Translations under genes and position numbers: made by a program
Source of the DNA: Clostridium beijerinckii
GTDB lineage: Bacteria > Bacillota > Clostridia > Clostridiales > Clostridiaceae
Length of the DNA stretch: 64,000 nt
NCBI RefSeq assembly: GCF_036699995.1
Contig: NZ_CP144906.1
Coordinates: 2,991,001 to 3,055,000, forward strand
Reading direction: 5' to 3'
Part shown: positions 25,733-35,066 of the stretch, one piece after another
How the letters are laid out: every line of letters begins with the position of its first letter
Position numbering within the stretch: position 1 is the stretch's first letter
The notes under the pieces: model-generated
Told to the model about the DNA's origin: nothing
Databases searched by the model: none
The model's input: only the letters and a program-made list of their open reading frames with translations

Positions 25733-27022
25733 TTAACTAACAGCTCTATCACTAAGCCCTCTCCTTCGATATATACTACATATTAAGCCAACCATTGATA
25801 TACTTATAATATAATCAATACTTCCAAAACAAATAAATGGTAAACTAATATAAATCCCCATAATTCCAAGATTACTAAGAAGATTTATTATTGTTTGTAC
25901 AAAAAATACATATCCTATGGACAATACTAGCATTCTTCCATAAGAATCCTTAACTTTTCTCATGATATTAAATATTCTTGCTACAAATACAATCATTGCA
26001 GATATGCATATTCCTCCAAATATAATTCCAAAATTATATATAGTATATATTAAAGCAAAATTACTTTTTACATCTCCAATTTTTAATTCTTTTACACTTA
26101 ATTTGTTTCCAAGCAAGGTTACATTAGACAATAAATTTCTTATCCTATTAATAGTATAACCATCTCCAAGTGGATCTTGGGTTGGATTAATAAGACTATA
26201 GATACGTTTAATTCTATAAGGCTCACGTAACAATAAAAATAAGGATATTACTATAAAAATTGTTTCTATGTAAATTAAACTCTTTTTTAATGATTTACTA
26301 ACTTTTGATGATAAAAAAATTACATTTATACCACACAAATAAACTAATCCTATAGTTATGTCAGATGTGGAATAAAATACAATTAATGGGATAATTCCCA
26401 CAGCTCCAATTAGAGCCAAATCAATCTTGTTATTTATGCTCCTAATGTTTATTATTCCACTTAATCCTATTAAAACCAATGTTACTACTGACAAGTGAAC
26501 TGAAACCTCGCTAATAGAAAATTCACCGATTTTTATAACATGAAAAATATTTGCTTTCATTGACGAAATTATTAACATGATAATCGATAGCCAATAAATA
26601 TAGTAACTATATTTTTTTAGCTTTCTATAATCAAAGAAGTAAATTCCTATACCAATTATCCCTCCTATAATTAATCCAATTATATTATTGAAAGCTAAAT
26701 CATAGACTGCCGAACTATTTTCGCTCATCGAATACATGGTAAATATGCCTATACTTGCTAACGCCATAGCCAATATTATAGTAGTTATATCAGGCTTTGC
26801 CCTATGTACCTTATTTAACCTAGTGCCACACTCATAGGCACTTCCAAACCTTTTAATTGCTTTGTCTATTGATTCTACTTCTTCAAGTCCATCATTAATA
26901 TATTCATCAGCAATTTCGCTAATATGATTTTCTATTTCCTCTGAAATTTCTTGATGTACATCCTTATTCCTAATGTAACTACATACCTCTTTTAAGTAGT
27001 TTTCAATTGTATCGTTTCTCAT
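25733..27022 (-). CDS. HAAS domain fused to a divergent FtsW/RodA/SpoVE (SEDS) membrane protein
   Basis: A 429-residue protein. Residues about 1-70 are a HAAS/permease-prefix domain (ENHISEIADEYINDG), and the rest has about ten membrane segments of SEDS type. The SEDS landmark LINPTQDPLGDGYTINR is recognisable. Where active SEDS polymerases have H-T-D-F-I-F in the following loop, this protein has KSNFALIYTIYNFG, with Asn in place of the catalytic Asp, so polymerase activity is doubtful. The ATG at 27022 fits AGGGGTG better than an earlier GTG. The PadR gene lies 16 nt upstream in the same operon. Confidence 0.75.
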   Translation of the reverse strand: MRNDTIENYLKEVCSYIRNKDVHQEISEEIENHISEIADEYINDGLEEVESIDKAIKRFGSAYECGTRLNKVHRAKPDITTIILAMALASIGIFTMYSMSENSSAVYDLAFNNIIGLIIGGIIGIGIYFFDYRKLKKYSYYIYWLSIIMLIISSMKANIFHVIKIGEFSISEVSVHLSVVTLVLIGLSGIINIRSINNKIDLALIGAVGIIPLIVFYSTSDITIGLVYLCGINVIFLSSKVSKSLKKSLIYIETIFIVISLFLLLREPYRIKRIYSLINPTQDPLGDGYTINRIRNLLSNVTLLGNKLSVKELKIGDVKSNFALIYTIYNFGIIFGGICISAMIVFVARIFNIMRKVKDSYGRMLVLSIGYVFFVQTIINLLSNLGIMGIYISLPFICFGSIDYIISISMVGLICSIYRRRGLSDRAVS

Positions 27023-27037
27023 AACCACTATTCACCC

Positions 27038-27364
27038 CTATTCAGTAATTATCTTGTTCACAGTTGCTGTAAACAATCCCCATTCATCTTTCTTTTCCTT
27101 TAAAGCTTCTCTTCCCTTTTTGGTTACTTTATAGTATTTTCTTTTTCTTGAATTTTCACCTTCCTTCCAAAAGGACTCAACTAAGTTTTCTTCTTCAAGA
27201 CTATGAAGTATTGGATATAAAGTACCTTCTTTAAATTCAAAAACTCCACTAGACTTTAATTGCATTTCTTTTATTATTTCATAACCATACATTTCATTTC
27301 TCTGTAAAAGACTTAATATTAGGATATTTGTGCTTCCTTTTAGAAGTTCTTTGTTTATTTTCAT
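27038..27364 (-). CDS. PadR-family transcriptional regulator
   Basis: A 108-residue PadR winged helix: SLLQRNEMYGYEIIKEMQ forms the first helices, EGTLYPILHSLEEENLVES the recognition helix, and KYYKVTKKGREALKEKK the wing. Family members repress until a ligand or stress signal releases them. It is the first gene of a two-gene operon with the HAAS-SEDS protein, an arrangement typical of Firmicutes. Two dyads overlapping its promoter suggest autorepression. Confidence 0.88.
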   Translation of the reverse strand: MKINKELLKGSTNILILSLLQRNEMYGYEIIKEMQLKSSGVFEFKEGTLYPILHSLEEENLVESFWKEGENSRKRKYYKVTKKGREALKEKKDEWGLFTATVNKIITE

Positions 27365-27380
27365 TACGCCACCTCCATTA

Positions 27381-27410
27381 ATTATACCTAGTATATCTAT
27401 GTATATAGAT
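27381..27410 (-). promoter_or_regulatory. padR promoter with two operator dyads
   Basis: The -10 TATAAT is at 27386-27381 (minus). TATACCTAGTATA (27383-27395) and ATCTATGTATATAGAT (27395-27410) are adjacent palindromes covering it. TATAC-n3-GTATA-like dyads fit PadR sites. Confidence 0.6.
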
Positions 27411-27561
27411 TAACATAATAACCTTATATTGTAAATAAACTTAATGTTAGAAATTTCGCTTAAAAAAATTATAGTAAACTCGCCGCTAACTTGTAATATA
27501 ACCCAATATATTTGCTTATAAAGTATTTTAGATCATATGTATAACATCACTTTATTATTTA

Positions 27562-27600
27562 CAAAAAGAAGAAGTATCTTTATCTTTTTAGATACTTCTT
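27562..27600 (-). terminator. Terminator after a GyrI-like gene
   Basis: Arms AAGAAGTATCT (27569-27579) and AGATACTTCTT (27590-27600) pair perfectly; TTTTTG follows on the minus strand. The rest of the 27365-27725 gap shows nothing else. Confidence 0.75.
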
Positions 27601-27725
27601 CCTAATATGCAGATATTTAATTCTAAATCTTAAACGCTTATTATTATATTAAAATCCAAAATTAATCATAGCATACCTCTTTCATATTGTTTGCTCAGGT
27701 AAACTAGAATTTGTTTTAATATTTT

Positions 27726-28181
27726 TTACACTATAGGCACACAAATTTCGCAATAATGGTTGCTTATCATTTCCATGGTATAACGTTCAATAATCTTTCT
27801 TTTATCATCAATTTTATAATTTCTTTTTGATAACTCCGAAAATATTTCAATCCATGCTTTTTGTATAGCATCTACTGTATGATTTATTTTAAACACACAA
27901 TATTTTCCACCAATAGTTTTTCCAATGTTAATATTCTTACTTTCAAAATCAAATTCATCAGAAACAACTAGACATGCATCATAGCGACAATCTGCAGGTT
28001 CTGTAATCTCAGGATTATCTTGAGTTATTCCTAGGATTATTGACCTTTCATTAAATAAGCTATTTTCTTTAGCCCAGCCTTTCAATTGTTCCATTACTTG
28101 CACATTTTCTAAACCATAAGGACCTATTTTCCTTATATAAGCAATTTTATATTCTGGTATCATCTCAATATTAATATCCAT
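27726..28181 (-). CDS. GyrI-like small-molecule-binding protein (1 of 3)
   Basis: A 151-residue stand-alone effector domain of the GyrI / AraC-E type: MIPEYKIAYIRKIGPYGLEN at the start, ILGITQDNPEITEPADCRYD in the middle, and GGKYCVFKINHT. It has no DNA-binding domain. Stand-alone members bind hydrophobic compounds and some hydrolyse them. Two further relatives are encoded at 29191 and 29712. Confidence 0.75.
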   Translation of the reverse strand: MDINIEMIPEYKIAYIRKIGPYGLENVQVMEQLKGWAKENSLFNERSIILGITQDNPEITEPADCRYDACLVVSDEFDFESKNINIGKTIGGKYCVFKINHTVDAIQKAWIEIFSELSKRNYKIDDKRKIIERYTMEMISNHYCEICVPIV

Positions 28182-28322
28182 ACCTTACCTTCTTTATTAA
28201 TAAAGTACACCGGTGCCTGAATTCATAATATAACGCTTTAAAATGTATTTCAACTTATTTTTTAAAATTACTAAATTAATAGTCATTATAAGAATATATA
28301 CTGTATATTCTCATTTTGTCCA

Positions 28323-29084
28323 TTAGAGATATTTTTCTATTTTACATTGTTCATATATCTTTTTTCCTAACAAAGTAATTGCCTGCTTAGGGCAATTACT
28401 AATACACCTGTAACACATGGTGCATCTTCCTTTTTGTGCTACCTTCTGGTTTACAATAGTTAAGTTTTTCATCGGACATAGTTGCGTGCAAACTCCGCAA
28501 GAAACACATTTTTTATTGTCTATCTTCAGCTTATTTGAATATTCTTTTGTTTTTCCATAGAACCAAAGTCTTTGCCCAAAAAGACCTGCAATATGATAGA
28601 AAAATCCAGTTCCGTCTTGTGTTGCATTATTCTCTTTTATGAGATTTGCAGATTTTTTTATCTTTATGTGTGCTTGCTCTACAATAGCTTTATTTTGCTC
28701 TAATGTTTTCTTTAATGCCCTTTCGTCACCTATACAGTCAGGCATTTTTAGATGTAGTCCGCCAACAATCTCAGTACCATATTTTGAGAGTAACCTTGCA
28801 CTACACCCAGCCCCATCACCACTGAATAATCCCATAGTAGCAATAATAAAAACTTTTTTATCCATAAACTTTTGTTTATTCTGCAAAATAAAATCTCTCA
28901 TTATTTTAGGCAAGTTGCTGAAATAAATTGGATACGCTAGAACGATAAAGTCACTTTTTTGCATTTCATCTTGCACACTCTCATCTTCAATTGAAATACT
29001 TTTCGCTGTTGCATCAAGTTCTTTTACGAACAGTTCAATACAATGTTTTGTGTTGCCTGTTCCACTAAAATATACTCCTAACAT
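28323..29084 (-). CDS. EFR1-type ferredoxin with flavodoxin domain
   Basis: A 253-residue fusion. Residues 1-160 are a flavodoxin domain with the FMN phosphate loop FSGTGNTKHC at 7-16. Residues about 185-235 carry two 4Fe-4S motifs, CVSCGVCTQLCP and CTMCYRCISNCP. Such proteins move electrons in anaerobes; partners are unknown. It stands between the GyrI-like genes but may be monocistronic. Confidence 0.85.
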   Translation of the reverse strand: MLGVYFSGTGNTKHCIELFVKELDATAKSISIEDESVQDEMQKSDFIVLAYPIYFSNLPKIMRDFILQNKQKFMDKKVFIIATMGLFSGDGAGCSARLLSKYGTEIVGGLHLKMPDCIGDERALKKTLEQNKAIVEQAHIKIKKSANLIKENNATQDGTGFFYHIAGLFGQRLWFYGKTKEYSNKLKIDNKKCVSCGVCTQLCPMKNLTIVNQKVAQKGRCTMCYRCISNCPKQAITLLGKKIYEQCKIEKYL

Positions 29085-29190
29085 ACTTTTAATCTATCAC
29101 TTCTTTCCACTACCATAAGACTAATTTATAAATATTTCTAAAACCTAAGTTTATGAATTTAAAATTATCTCTACAATTGTGTATTCTATT

Positions 29191-29649
29191 TTACTGAACA
29201 GAAATATATAAATAACAATGTGCATTTCCATCTTTTGCGTATTCACTAGGAACAGTAATTTCATAATCCTCCGAAAATGCTCTCTTTATAGCTCCTAATT
29301 TTTGCTCACTCCATACCTTTTCCCATGCTTTTTTTGCACACACATCTATTTTTCCATCTTCATCTATTTCATCGTATTTTTTATATAAGCCTGTACTCAC
29401 TTTCATTTCCATTTTCTCAAAAAAATCAGGTGTTACATTCATTATTGTAAGGTCATAATCCCCTCTTTCATCACTAGAATAGTTACTATATTTTGAAATT
29501 GGAGAAGCATCTTTTTGAAGTATATGTTCACTATCAAAAAGAAGAGGTAATTTACCACTTACAATATCCCCCCATAGTTCATCAATCATTTTTATTCCCT
29601 CATCAGAATTATTTGTTCTTATTGTTATTTCTTTTAATTTATATGCCAT
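29191..29649 (-). CDS. Effector-binding-domain protein (GyrI/AraC-E like, 2 of 3)
   Basis: A 152-residue protein resembling stand-alone effector-binding domains: an N-terminal strand YKLKEITIRTNN, then DELWGDIVSG, DYDLTIMNVTPDFFEKMEM and a C-terminal GNAHCYLYISVQ. There is no DNA-binding part. The match is weaker than for its neighbours. It follows the larger GyrI-like gene by 62 nt, so the two may be co-transcribed. Confidence 0.6.
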   Translation of the reverse strand: MAYKLKEITIRTNNSDEGIKMIDELWGDIVSGKLPLLFDSEHILQKDASPISKYSNYSSDERGDYDLTIMNVTPDFFEKMEMKVSTGLYKKYDEIDEDGKIDVCAKKAWEKVWSEQKLGAIKRAFSEDYEITVPSEYAKDGNAHCYLYISVQ

Positions 29650-29711
29650 AGTATTTCTCCTTTATTGTATAAATGATTATTAATTTAAACTCTTGTATAA
29701 ATATAAGTTTA

Positions 29712-30332
29712 TTATTTAGTTACCGTATATCTTAATACTGTTTTTAATTTATCTCTTTCAACTTTTCTAGCGTCTGATAAATATATTTCTCTATGAACTA
29801 AGCTTTTAATTTTTAAATTATTTTCGTTAATATATTCTTTCATCTTACTAAATGTTTCTGGCTCATTGTCATAAGAACCTATGTGTAGCATTTGAACCGA
29901 TAATCCATCTTCTATTTCATCAAAATAGGCTTCTTTTAATAATTTATCAGGCTTCTTCTTATTAGCAATTTCAAAGGCTTTCTTTGTTACTTCTTCGTTT
30001 ATAAAATCTGGTTGTTTTATCATTATCGTATATATAAGTTCATCTTTATTAAATACCTCACTACTCTTACCAACTTCAGTCATATCCCACAATCCTTCTA
30101 AAGGATAAACAGTATATTCAAAATATCCATCAGGAATAAAACCACTTTTAGGCATCATTCTTACTGCATAGGCAAGAGAATATAATACAGCAATTCTATT
30201 AGAAAAATCTCCATCATTCGGATTCCCTTCTCCCTTAATACAGAAATATTTTGCTTTAGGAATTTTAACTAAAGTCGGTTTTTCTTTTGGCTGATAGATC
30301 TCTTTTTCCTCTTTTCTCCATTCATATTTCAA
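29712..30332 (-). CDS. GyrI-like domain protein (3 of 3)
   Basis: A 206-residue GyrI-like protein that begins LKYEWRKEEKEIYQPKEKP, the usual start of this group, then PKAKYFCIKGEGNPNDGDF and YTVYPLEGLWDM. I chose TTG at 30332, since GGAGGTG with a 6-nt gap lies before it; an ATG at 30353 would place that ribosome site inside the gene. The role is probably ligand binding or small-molecule hydrolysis. Confidence 0.78.
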   Translation of the reverse strand: MKYEWRKEEKEIYQPKEKPTLVKIPKAKYFCIKGEGNPNDGDFSNRIAVLYSLAYAVRMMPKSGFIPDGYFEYTVYPLEGLWDMTEVGKSSEVFNKDELIYTIMIKQPDFINEEVTKKAFEIANKKKPDKLLKEAYFDEIEDGLSVQMLHIGSYDNEPETFSKMKEYINENNLKIKSLVHREIYLSDARKVERDKLKTVLRYTVTK

Positions 30333-30445
30333 AATCAACACCTCCATAATCATTATAAATTTCTAATTATGACAACATACTGTCATATTATCTTAAAAAA
30401 TAAATATATTTCTAATAACACAAACTTTATTGACACTATACACCA

Positions 30446-30454
30446 ATTATAGCA
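30446..30454 (-). promoter_or_regulatory. Extended -10 promoter of the GyrI-like gene
   Basis: TGCTATAAT on the minus strand (30454-30446), about 115 nt before the start; fourth copy of this promoter word. Confidence 0.45.
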
Positions 30455-30482
30455 TATATTACAAAAGCATTATTCGAATTAC

Positions 30483-30521
30483 AAAAAAATGCCACAAAAC
30501 TCATTATGAATAATGTGGCAT
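30483..30521 (-). terminator. Terminator of the YkvA-like gene
   Basis: ATGCCACA (30489-30496) pairs with TGTGGCAT (30514-30521); an inner CATTAT/ATAATG stem can form. Seven T follow on the minus strand (30489-30483). Confidence 0.7.
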
Positions 30522-30672
30522 CTTGATTTATGAATATTAGGGTTTAATTAATCTAATATTGTAATAAGGAATATCGGTCTTAATCACCAAATATTCTTGT
30601 AATTTATATCAAAAAGTTAAGTACTAAATTTCTAAACTCTTTTCTATTACAAGCATGACTGGATAATTTACA

Positions 30673-30700
30673 TTTTAAATTGTAAAAAAGTTTTATTTAA
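30673..30700. repeat. AT-rich dispersed motif, copy 2
   Basis: TTTTAAATTGTAAAAAAGTT then TTATTT. A 25-base core is identical near 46751-46776. It overlaps the stop of the YkvA-like gene. Confidence 0.3.
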
Positions 30701-31059
30701 AGAAGTTTTAATGCTAGAAATATTAACACTATCCATACTAATAAAATTGGTATGGCAAAATACCACCTTTTAGGTTTCCCGCCAATCCATAAGTTTTCTG
30801 CTTCAATTCTGCATTGGCTAAGTATTTCTTCTGGTATAAATTTTATAGTTATTGCAATAAGTATTGGAAGTAAAATTATATCATCTAGCAAGCCTATAAC
30901 TGGTATAAAATCAGGAATAAGATCAATAGGTGATAACGCATATATAATTGTAATCATTGTAAAAACTTTTGCAATTACTGATGTTTCCTTCTTTTTTAAT
31001 GCTATGTATACTGCCGGTATATCTAATTTCAATTTTCTTGCTCTGTCTTTTATCCCCAC
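30697..31059 (-). CDS. YkvA-family (DUF1232) membrane protein
   Basis: A 120-residue protein with the DUF1232 core: IAKVFTMITIIYALSPIDLI then PDFIPVIGLLDDIILLPILI. A second membrane helix covers about 98-118. The S-P-I-D-L-I-P-D motif is the family hallmark. The function of YkvA proteins is not established. It is monocistronic with its own terminator. Confidence 0.85.
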   Translation of the reverse strand: MGIKDRARKLKLDIPAVYIALKKKETSVIAKVFTMITIIYALSPIDLIPDFIPVIGLLDDIILLPILIAITIKFIPEEILSQCRIEAENLWIGGKPKRWYFAIPILLVWIVLIFLALKLL

Positions 31060-31181
31060 ATTTAAATCTCCTTTAATAAGAGTATTTTACCGCAAATCAC
31101 TGTAATACAATTCTTTTTAAATTTATATTATGTATGCTGTAATATCCTTAAATTTATTCAAAACTAAAAATCACTTAGATA

Positions 31182-31232
31182 AATATTAAGTCTATTTTAT
31201 TTCTAATTTCAAAATAAAATAGACTTAATATT
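31182..31232 (-). terminator. Terminator of the XRE-TPR regulator gene
   Basis: Perfect 20-bp arms (31182-31201 and 31213-31232) with an 11-nt loop begin 3 nt beyond the stop codon. Confidence 0.7.
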
Positions 31233-31234
31233 GT

Positions 31235-32266
31235 TTATTCCAACAGAGACTTTACTCTTGGATCATCTTTAACAAAATCAATATTCTTTCTCTTTTTTAA
31301 TCCCCTTTTTACTAAATCTTTATATTTATCTTTAGTCCAATTATTAGTCACATCAAATTTCACATGACTATATAATTTTGATTTAATAGAGTCATCCATT
31401 GTACTTGCTTCATTTACCATGTTTATAACCATCTCTATAGTTTTTTCTTTATCTTTTCTTTCTATTGCCAAAGATAAATCTAATTCGTATTTATGGTACG
31501 CCCCTAAATCAAATACTTCAGCAATTTTTTTTGCACGATCTATGTATTCTTCTGCATCTGTAAATTTCTTTTCTTTATATAGCAGCATTATTATAAGAGA
31601 TAAAACAGTAAATGTTTCATGACCATTTTTCCTTAATTTATCTTCGCAAACACCATAAGCATCATCTATTTTACCCATACTGTCAAATAATATTGCTTGT
31701 TGAATTTTTTTATCTACGTCTACTTCTGGAATTTTATCTAATATTTCTTGAGCTTTTTCATACTCTTTTTTCTCCCTATAAATCGCTGCTAAATCCAATT
31801 TTGCCATAGAAGCTGTCTTTTCCTTATTGCCAGCTGCTACAATTTCAAGCCAAGCAATAATTTTTCTTTCATATTTTTCTTTTTCTTCAATTTGAGGTCC
31901 TAACAAATATATTCTTAGCACCTCTGATATCATTAATATTAACTCATCACAACCTGGATATTGTTTAATTAAATCATTACCTTTCTCAAAAGCTTTTTTA
32001 ATTCCCTCTTTTGATGCAGTTTCACCTACCTCTTTTGTAAGTTTTTTTACTTCCGCATCTGTTAATTCCTCATTAAATGCCAATAAAGTGTTAACATCTA
32101 TTTTTAAGACACGTGCAAGAGGTGGCAGCAATGTTATATCTGGATATGAAACTCCATTTTCCCACTTATTTACTGCCGGAGTACTTACATTTAAATAATC
32201 AGCAACCTGCTCTTGAGTAAGATTTTCCCTTTTTCTATAATGCCTAATAACTTCACTTATAATCAT
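31235..32266 (-). CDS. XRE-type HTH regulator with TPR repeats
   Basis: A 343-residue protein. Residues 1-60 are a Cro/C1 helix-turn-helix (LTQEQVADYLNVSTPAVNKW), and about 90-320 are helical TPR-like repeats. The start at 32266 (MIISEVIRHYRKRENL) follows GAGGAG with 8 nt; the frame also extends 13 codons upstream without a ribosome site. TPR regulators of this shape often sense a peptide or partner protein. No target gene is adjacent. Confidence 0.82.
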   Translation of the reverse strand: MIISEVIRHYRKRENLTQEQVADYLNVSTPAVNKWENGVSYPDITLLPPLARVLKIDVNTLLAFNEELTDAEVKKLTKEVGETASKEGIKKAFEKGNDLIKQYPGCDELILMISEVLRIYLLGPQIEEKEKYERKIIAWLEIVAAGNKEKTASMAKLDLAAIYREKKEYEKAQEILDKIPEVDVDKKIQQAILFDSMGKIDDAYGVCEDKLRKNGHETFTVLSLIIMLLYKEKKFTDAEEYIDRAKKIAEVFDLGAYHKYELDLSLAIERKDKEKTIEMVINMVNEASTMDDSIKSKLYSHVKFDVTNNWTKDKYKDLVKRGLKKRKNIDFVKDDPRVKSLLE

Positions 32267-32296
32267 AAAATTAACTCCTCTATTTATTATGTCCTT

Positions 32297-32350
32297 GTTG
32301 ATCAACTAAAACATTATTGAGTTCCTCATTGAATATTTGAAATATTTCAA
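32297..32350. promoter_or_regulatory. Two palindromes upstream of the XRE regulator
   Basis: GTTGATCAAC (32297-32306) and TTGAAATATTTCAA (32337-32350) are perfect palindromes 30 and 70 nt before the start. They are candidate operators for this or another regulator. Confidence 0.35.
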
Positions 32351-32456
32351 TTTCGGCTATATCCACATAAATTTGATTCTCACGCGGAACTTTATAATTA
32401 AATGATATCAAAGCTACATAGCTTGAGCAATTGAAGACTTTTCATCTTTTATTCAT

Positions 32457-32481
32457 AAAAATTAACCAATAGTTAATTTTT
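32457..32481 (-). terminator. Possible helD terminator
   Basis: AAAAATTAAC (32457-32466) and GTTAATTTTT (32472-32481) form a 10-bp stem with a 5-nt loop; the T-run is within the arm. It lies 260 nt after the helD stop. The remainder of the 32267-32740 gap is featureless. Confidence 0.35.
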
Positions 32482-32740
32482 TATAATATCACCATTTTAA
32501 CTTTCAATATGAGATGTCATTCTTATTTTTTTAATTTATCTGAACTTCATACTTATTTTATAGAGTTCCACAATGATATTCAAACTTATGAAATTCCAAC
32601 ATTGCCATTATTCAGGAAATTCAAACAGTGGATATGTATTGTTATCAATATGGAACCCTATAATAAAATTTGAGTCATAGTCTTCTATTTCCTTTTATTA
32701 AACCTCTCCTAAAAAAATTGTTAAACACGCAATAATAATC

Positions 32741-34978
32741 TTACTTAAGTAATGGTGTTATATTTACTGAGTAGTATACGCGCAAAACATGAAGTGCTCT
32801 AGTGCAAGCAGTATAAAGTAAAAGTCTTTCCTCTTCACAACTATAATTTTCATCTCCTGCATTATATATAATCACCACATCAAATTCTAATCCTTTAGCA
32901 AGATAAGCAGGTATTACCAATATTCCACTCACATACTCATCGTCATCCTTCATTATCACTCTAACATTAGTCTTATCTTTTAAGAAATTATATACCTCAT
33001 TTGCTTCCTTGGCAGTTTTTGTTATGATTCCAATGGATTTATAATTTTTCTCATTATATATTTTTATATCTTCAAGAAGTCTTTCTTTTATAGCTTTTTC
33101 ATTTGAAAAACCAAGAAGCAAAGGTTCTTCTCCACTTCTTTCCACACATTGACCCTCAATCCCCTTATCAAGGAGCCTTCTTGAAAATTTAGTAATTTCC
33201 ATTGTTGATCTGTAACTTTTTGTTAAATTTATTATGCAGGTATTATCTTCAGCAAATATATGAGATATATTCTTATACTCTCCTACATTCATAAATGGGT
33301 TTATTGATTGATTCAAATCCCCAAGTATAGTCATGTTTGCATGGTTAAAAAGCTGATAAAATATTTCATATTGAAGTGGTGAATAGTCCTGGGCCTCGTC
33401 AATAATAACGTATTTGATTTCTGATGTTTTAGGAAGATCTCCCATAGCACCTTTTAGATACAGAAGAGCTATCTGATCCTCATAATTAAGCCTGTGGACT
33501 TTTATTTTTTCTAAGGTATAGCTTCTTATTTCACTAATTTTCTTCTCGTTGAACTCAATATTTGAATTTTTCAAGAAAAACTCAAGATTCTCAAATAACT
33601 TTTTATAAATGCCCATTAAATCAAATTTTGTCATTCTATTTATTTCATGATAAATCTCTTTCAGTTCATTCTTTACCATAGCTGTACTATGTTCTATGAT
33701 TTCAGCTTTATCTAAATAAGAACCTGAATCTTTAAGTTCACCAGCAACTTCTTCTATACGCTGTTCTTCATAAGGCTTTAAAAGAAATAAAATCCTCTCT
33801 CTTATCTTTTGAAGTCTTCTTTTTCGTGGAAGATTTGCATAGTCTTTGAAAAATAATTCATCTAAGTCCTGAGATGAAATTATTAAATCCCCTCTAAATT
33901 TAATATTCTTAAAGTTTGTATCTTCCTTTTCCATAAAGGTTACATACCTCTTTAGTATATCTATGAACTCCTTTGAAGATTTAAACTTAATATTATTGAT
34001 TCTTATTTGATAGTCGGATTCCTTCTTTGATGCTAAAATATATTCCATCATTTCGCTATAGTTTTCTTTGCTAAGTCCTCCACCTAAAGCCTTGTGCATA
34101 TATTCTTTAAATGTAGTCTGACACATATTATCTTCTCCGAGTTCAGGTAATACATCAGAAATATACTCATTAAAAATATCATTTGGCGAAAATATCACTA
34201 TATTTTTAGGCGTTATTTTATCCCTATGCTTATATAAAAGATAAGCAATTCTATGAAGAGCAACAGAAGTTTTTCCGCTTCCAGCTGGCCCTTGAACAAT
34301 CAGATTTTTATATTCTTCATTACGAATTACTTTATTCTGCTCTCTTTGTATAGTTGTTACAATGCCTTTCATCTTGGTGTCGGTACTTTTACTCAAGATA
34401 TCCTGTAATACTTCATCATCTATCTTAAGATTACTGTCAAACATATATTCAATTTCACCATTATTAATTTTATACTGTCTTTTAAGTGTAAGTTCACCCT
34501 CTACTATACCCTCAGGACATTTAAACTCTGCCTGTCCAATTTCATAATCATAAAACATACTTGAAATTGGCGCTCTCCAGTCATATATTAGAAAATCAAA
34601 GTTATCATTAATAAGATTAGATATTCCTATATAACACTTTTCTGCCCTTTCCTCCCCTTTTTCAATAAAATCCATTCTTGCAAAATATGGGGATAAAAGT
34701 ACTCTTTCGTATTTTTGCTCAAGCTTTCTTGTGAATTCATGAGTTCTTTTCTGTATTTTCATAGTATTAATAGACTGCATAAAGTCTACGATCTGTTCTA
34801 ATCCATTATTTACAGAAACTGATCCTACATTTTCCCATAACTCCCTTTGTACTTCAATTGCATCACTTTTAAATTTTTCCCTAAAGTTACGTTTTTCATC
34901 AAGTTGTTTTTGAGCTTCTTTAAGTACCTCTAGCAGCCATTCACGTTCAAGTTTCCATTCAAAGTCGTTATTTTTCAT
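32741..34978 (-). CDS. helD: RNA polymerase recycling motor HelD
   Basis: A 745-residue UvrD/Rep-like ATPase with HelD architecture: an N-terminal coiled-coil arm (about 1-100), the HelD landmark IYDWRAPISSMFYD at 131-144, Walker A GPAGSGKTS at 230-238, a large insert, Walker B VIIDEAQDYSPLQYE near 525-540 and a C-terminal helicase domain ending LLLYTACTRALHVL. HelD uses ATP to pull stalled RNA polymerase off DNA. AAGGAGCG precedes the ATG. Its promoter (35109-35137) faces an opposing promoter that would make a short antisense RNA. Confidence 0.87.
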   Translation of the reverse strand: MKNNDFEWKLEREWLLEVLKEAQKQLDEKRNFREKFKSDAIEVQRELWENVGSVSVNNGLEQIVDFMQSINTMKIQKRTHEFTRKLEQKYERVLLSPYFARMDFIEKGEERAEKCYIGISNLINDNFDFLIYDWRAPISSMFYDYEIGQAEFKCPEGIVEGELTLKRQYKINNGEIEYMFDSNLKIDDEVLQDILSKSTDTKMKGIVTTIQREQNKVIRNEEYKNLIVQGPAGSGKTSVALHRIAYLLYKHRDKITPKNIVIFSPNDIFNEYISDVLPELGEDNMCQTTFKEYMHKALGGGLSKENYSEMMEYILASKKESDYQIRINNIKFKSSKEFIDILKRYVTFMEKEDTNFKNIKFRGDLIISSQDLDELFFKDYANLPRKRRLQKIRERILFLLKPYEEQRIEEVAGELKDSGSYLDKAEIIEHSTAMVKNELKEIYHEINRMTKFDLMGIYKKLFENLEFFLKNSNIEFNEKKISEIRSYTLEKIKVHRLNYEDQIALLYLKGAMGDLPKTSEIKYVIIDEAQDYSPLQYEIFYQLFNHANMTILGDLNQSINPFMNVGEYKNISHIFAEDNTCIINLTKSYRSTMEITKFSRRLLDKGIEGQCVERSGEEPLLLGFSNEKAIKERLLEDIKIYNEKNYKSIGIITKTAKEANEVYNFLKDKTNVRVIMKDDDEYVSGILVIPAYLAKGLEFDVVIIYNAGDENYSCEEERLLLYTACTRALHVLRVYYSVNITPLLK

Positions 34979-35031
34979 AATATTTCGCTCCTTATGATAA
35001 AATAATTTTATAGAATTAATTCAAAACTCTA

Positions 35032-35060
35032 TTGACATTGCTTTTTCGAAAGTGTATAAT
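35032..35060 (+). promoter_or_regulatory. Consensus sigma-A promoter for an antisense RNA
   Basis: TTGACA (35032-35037), 17-bp spacer, TATAAT (35055-35060): a perfect consensus on the plus strand, with no rightward gene within reach. Transcription should start near 35067. Confidence 0.8.
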
Positions 35061-35066
35061 ATAATT

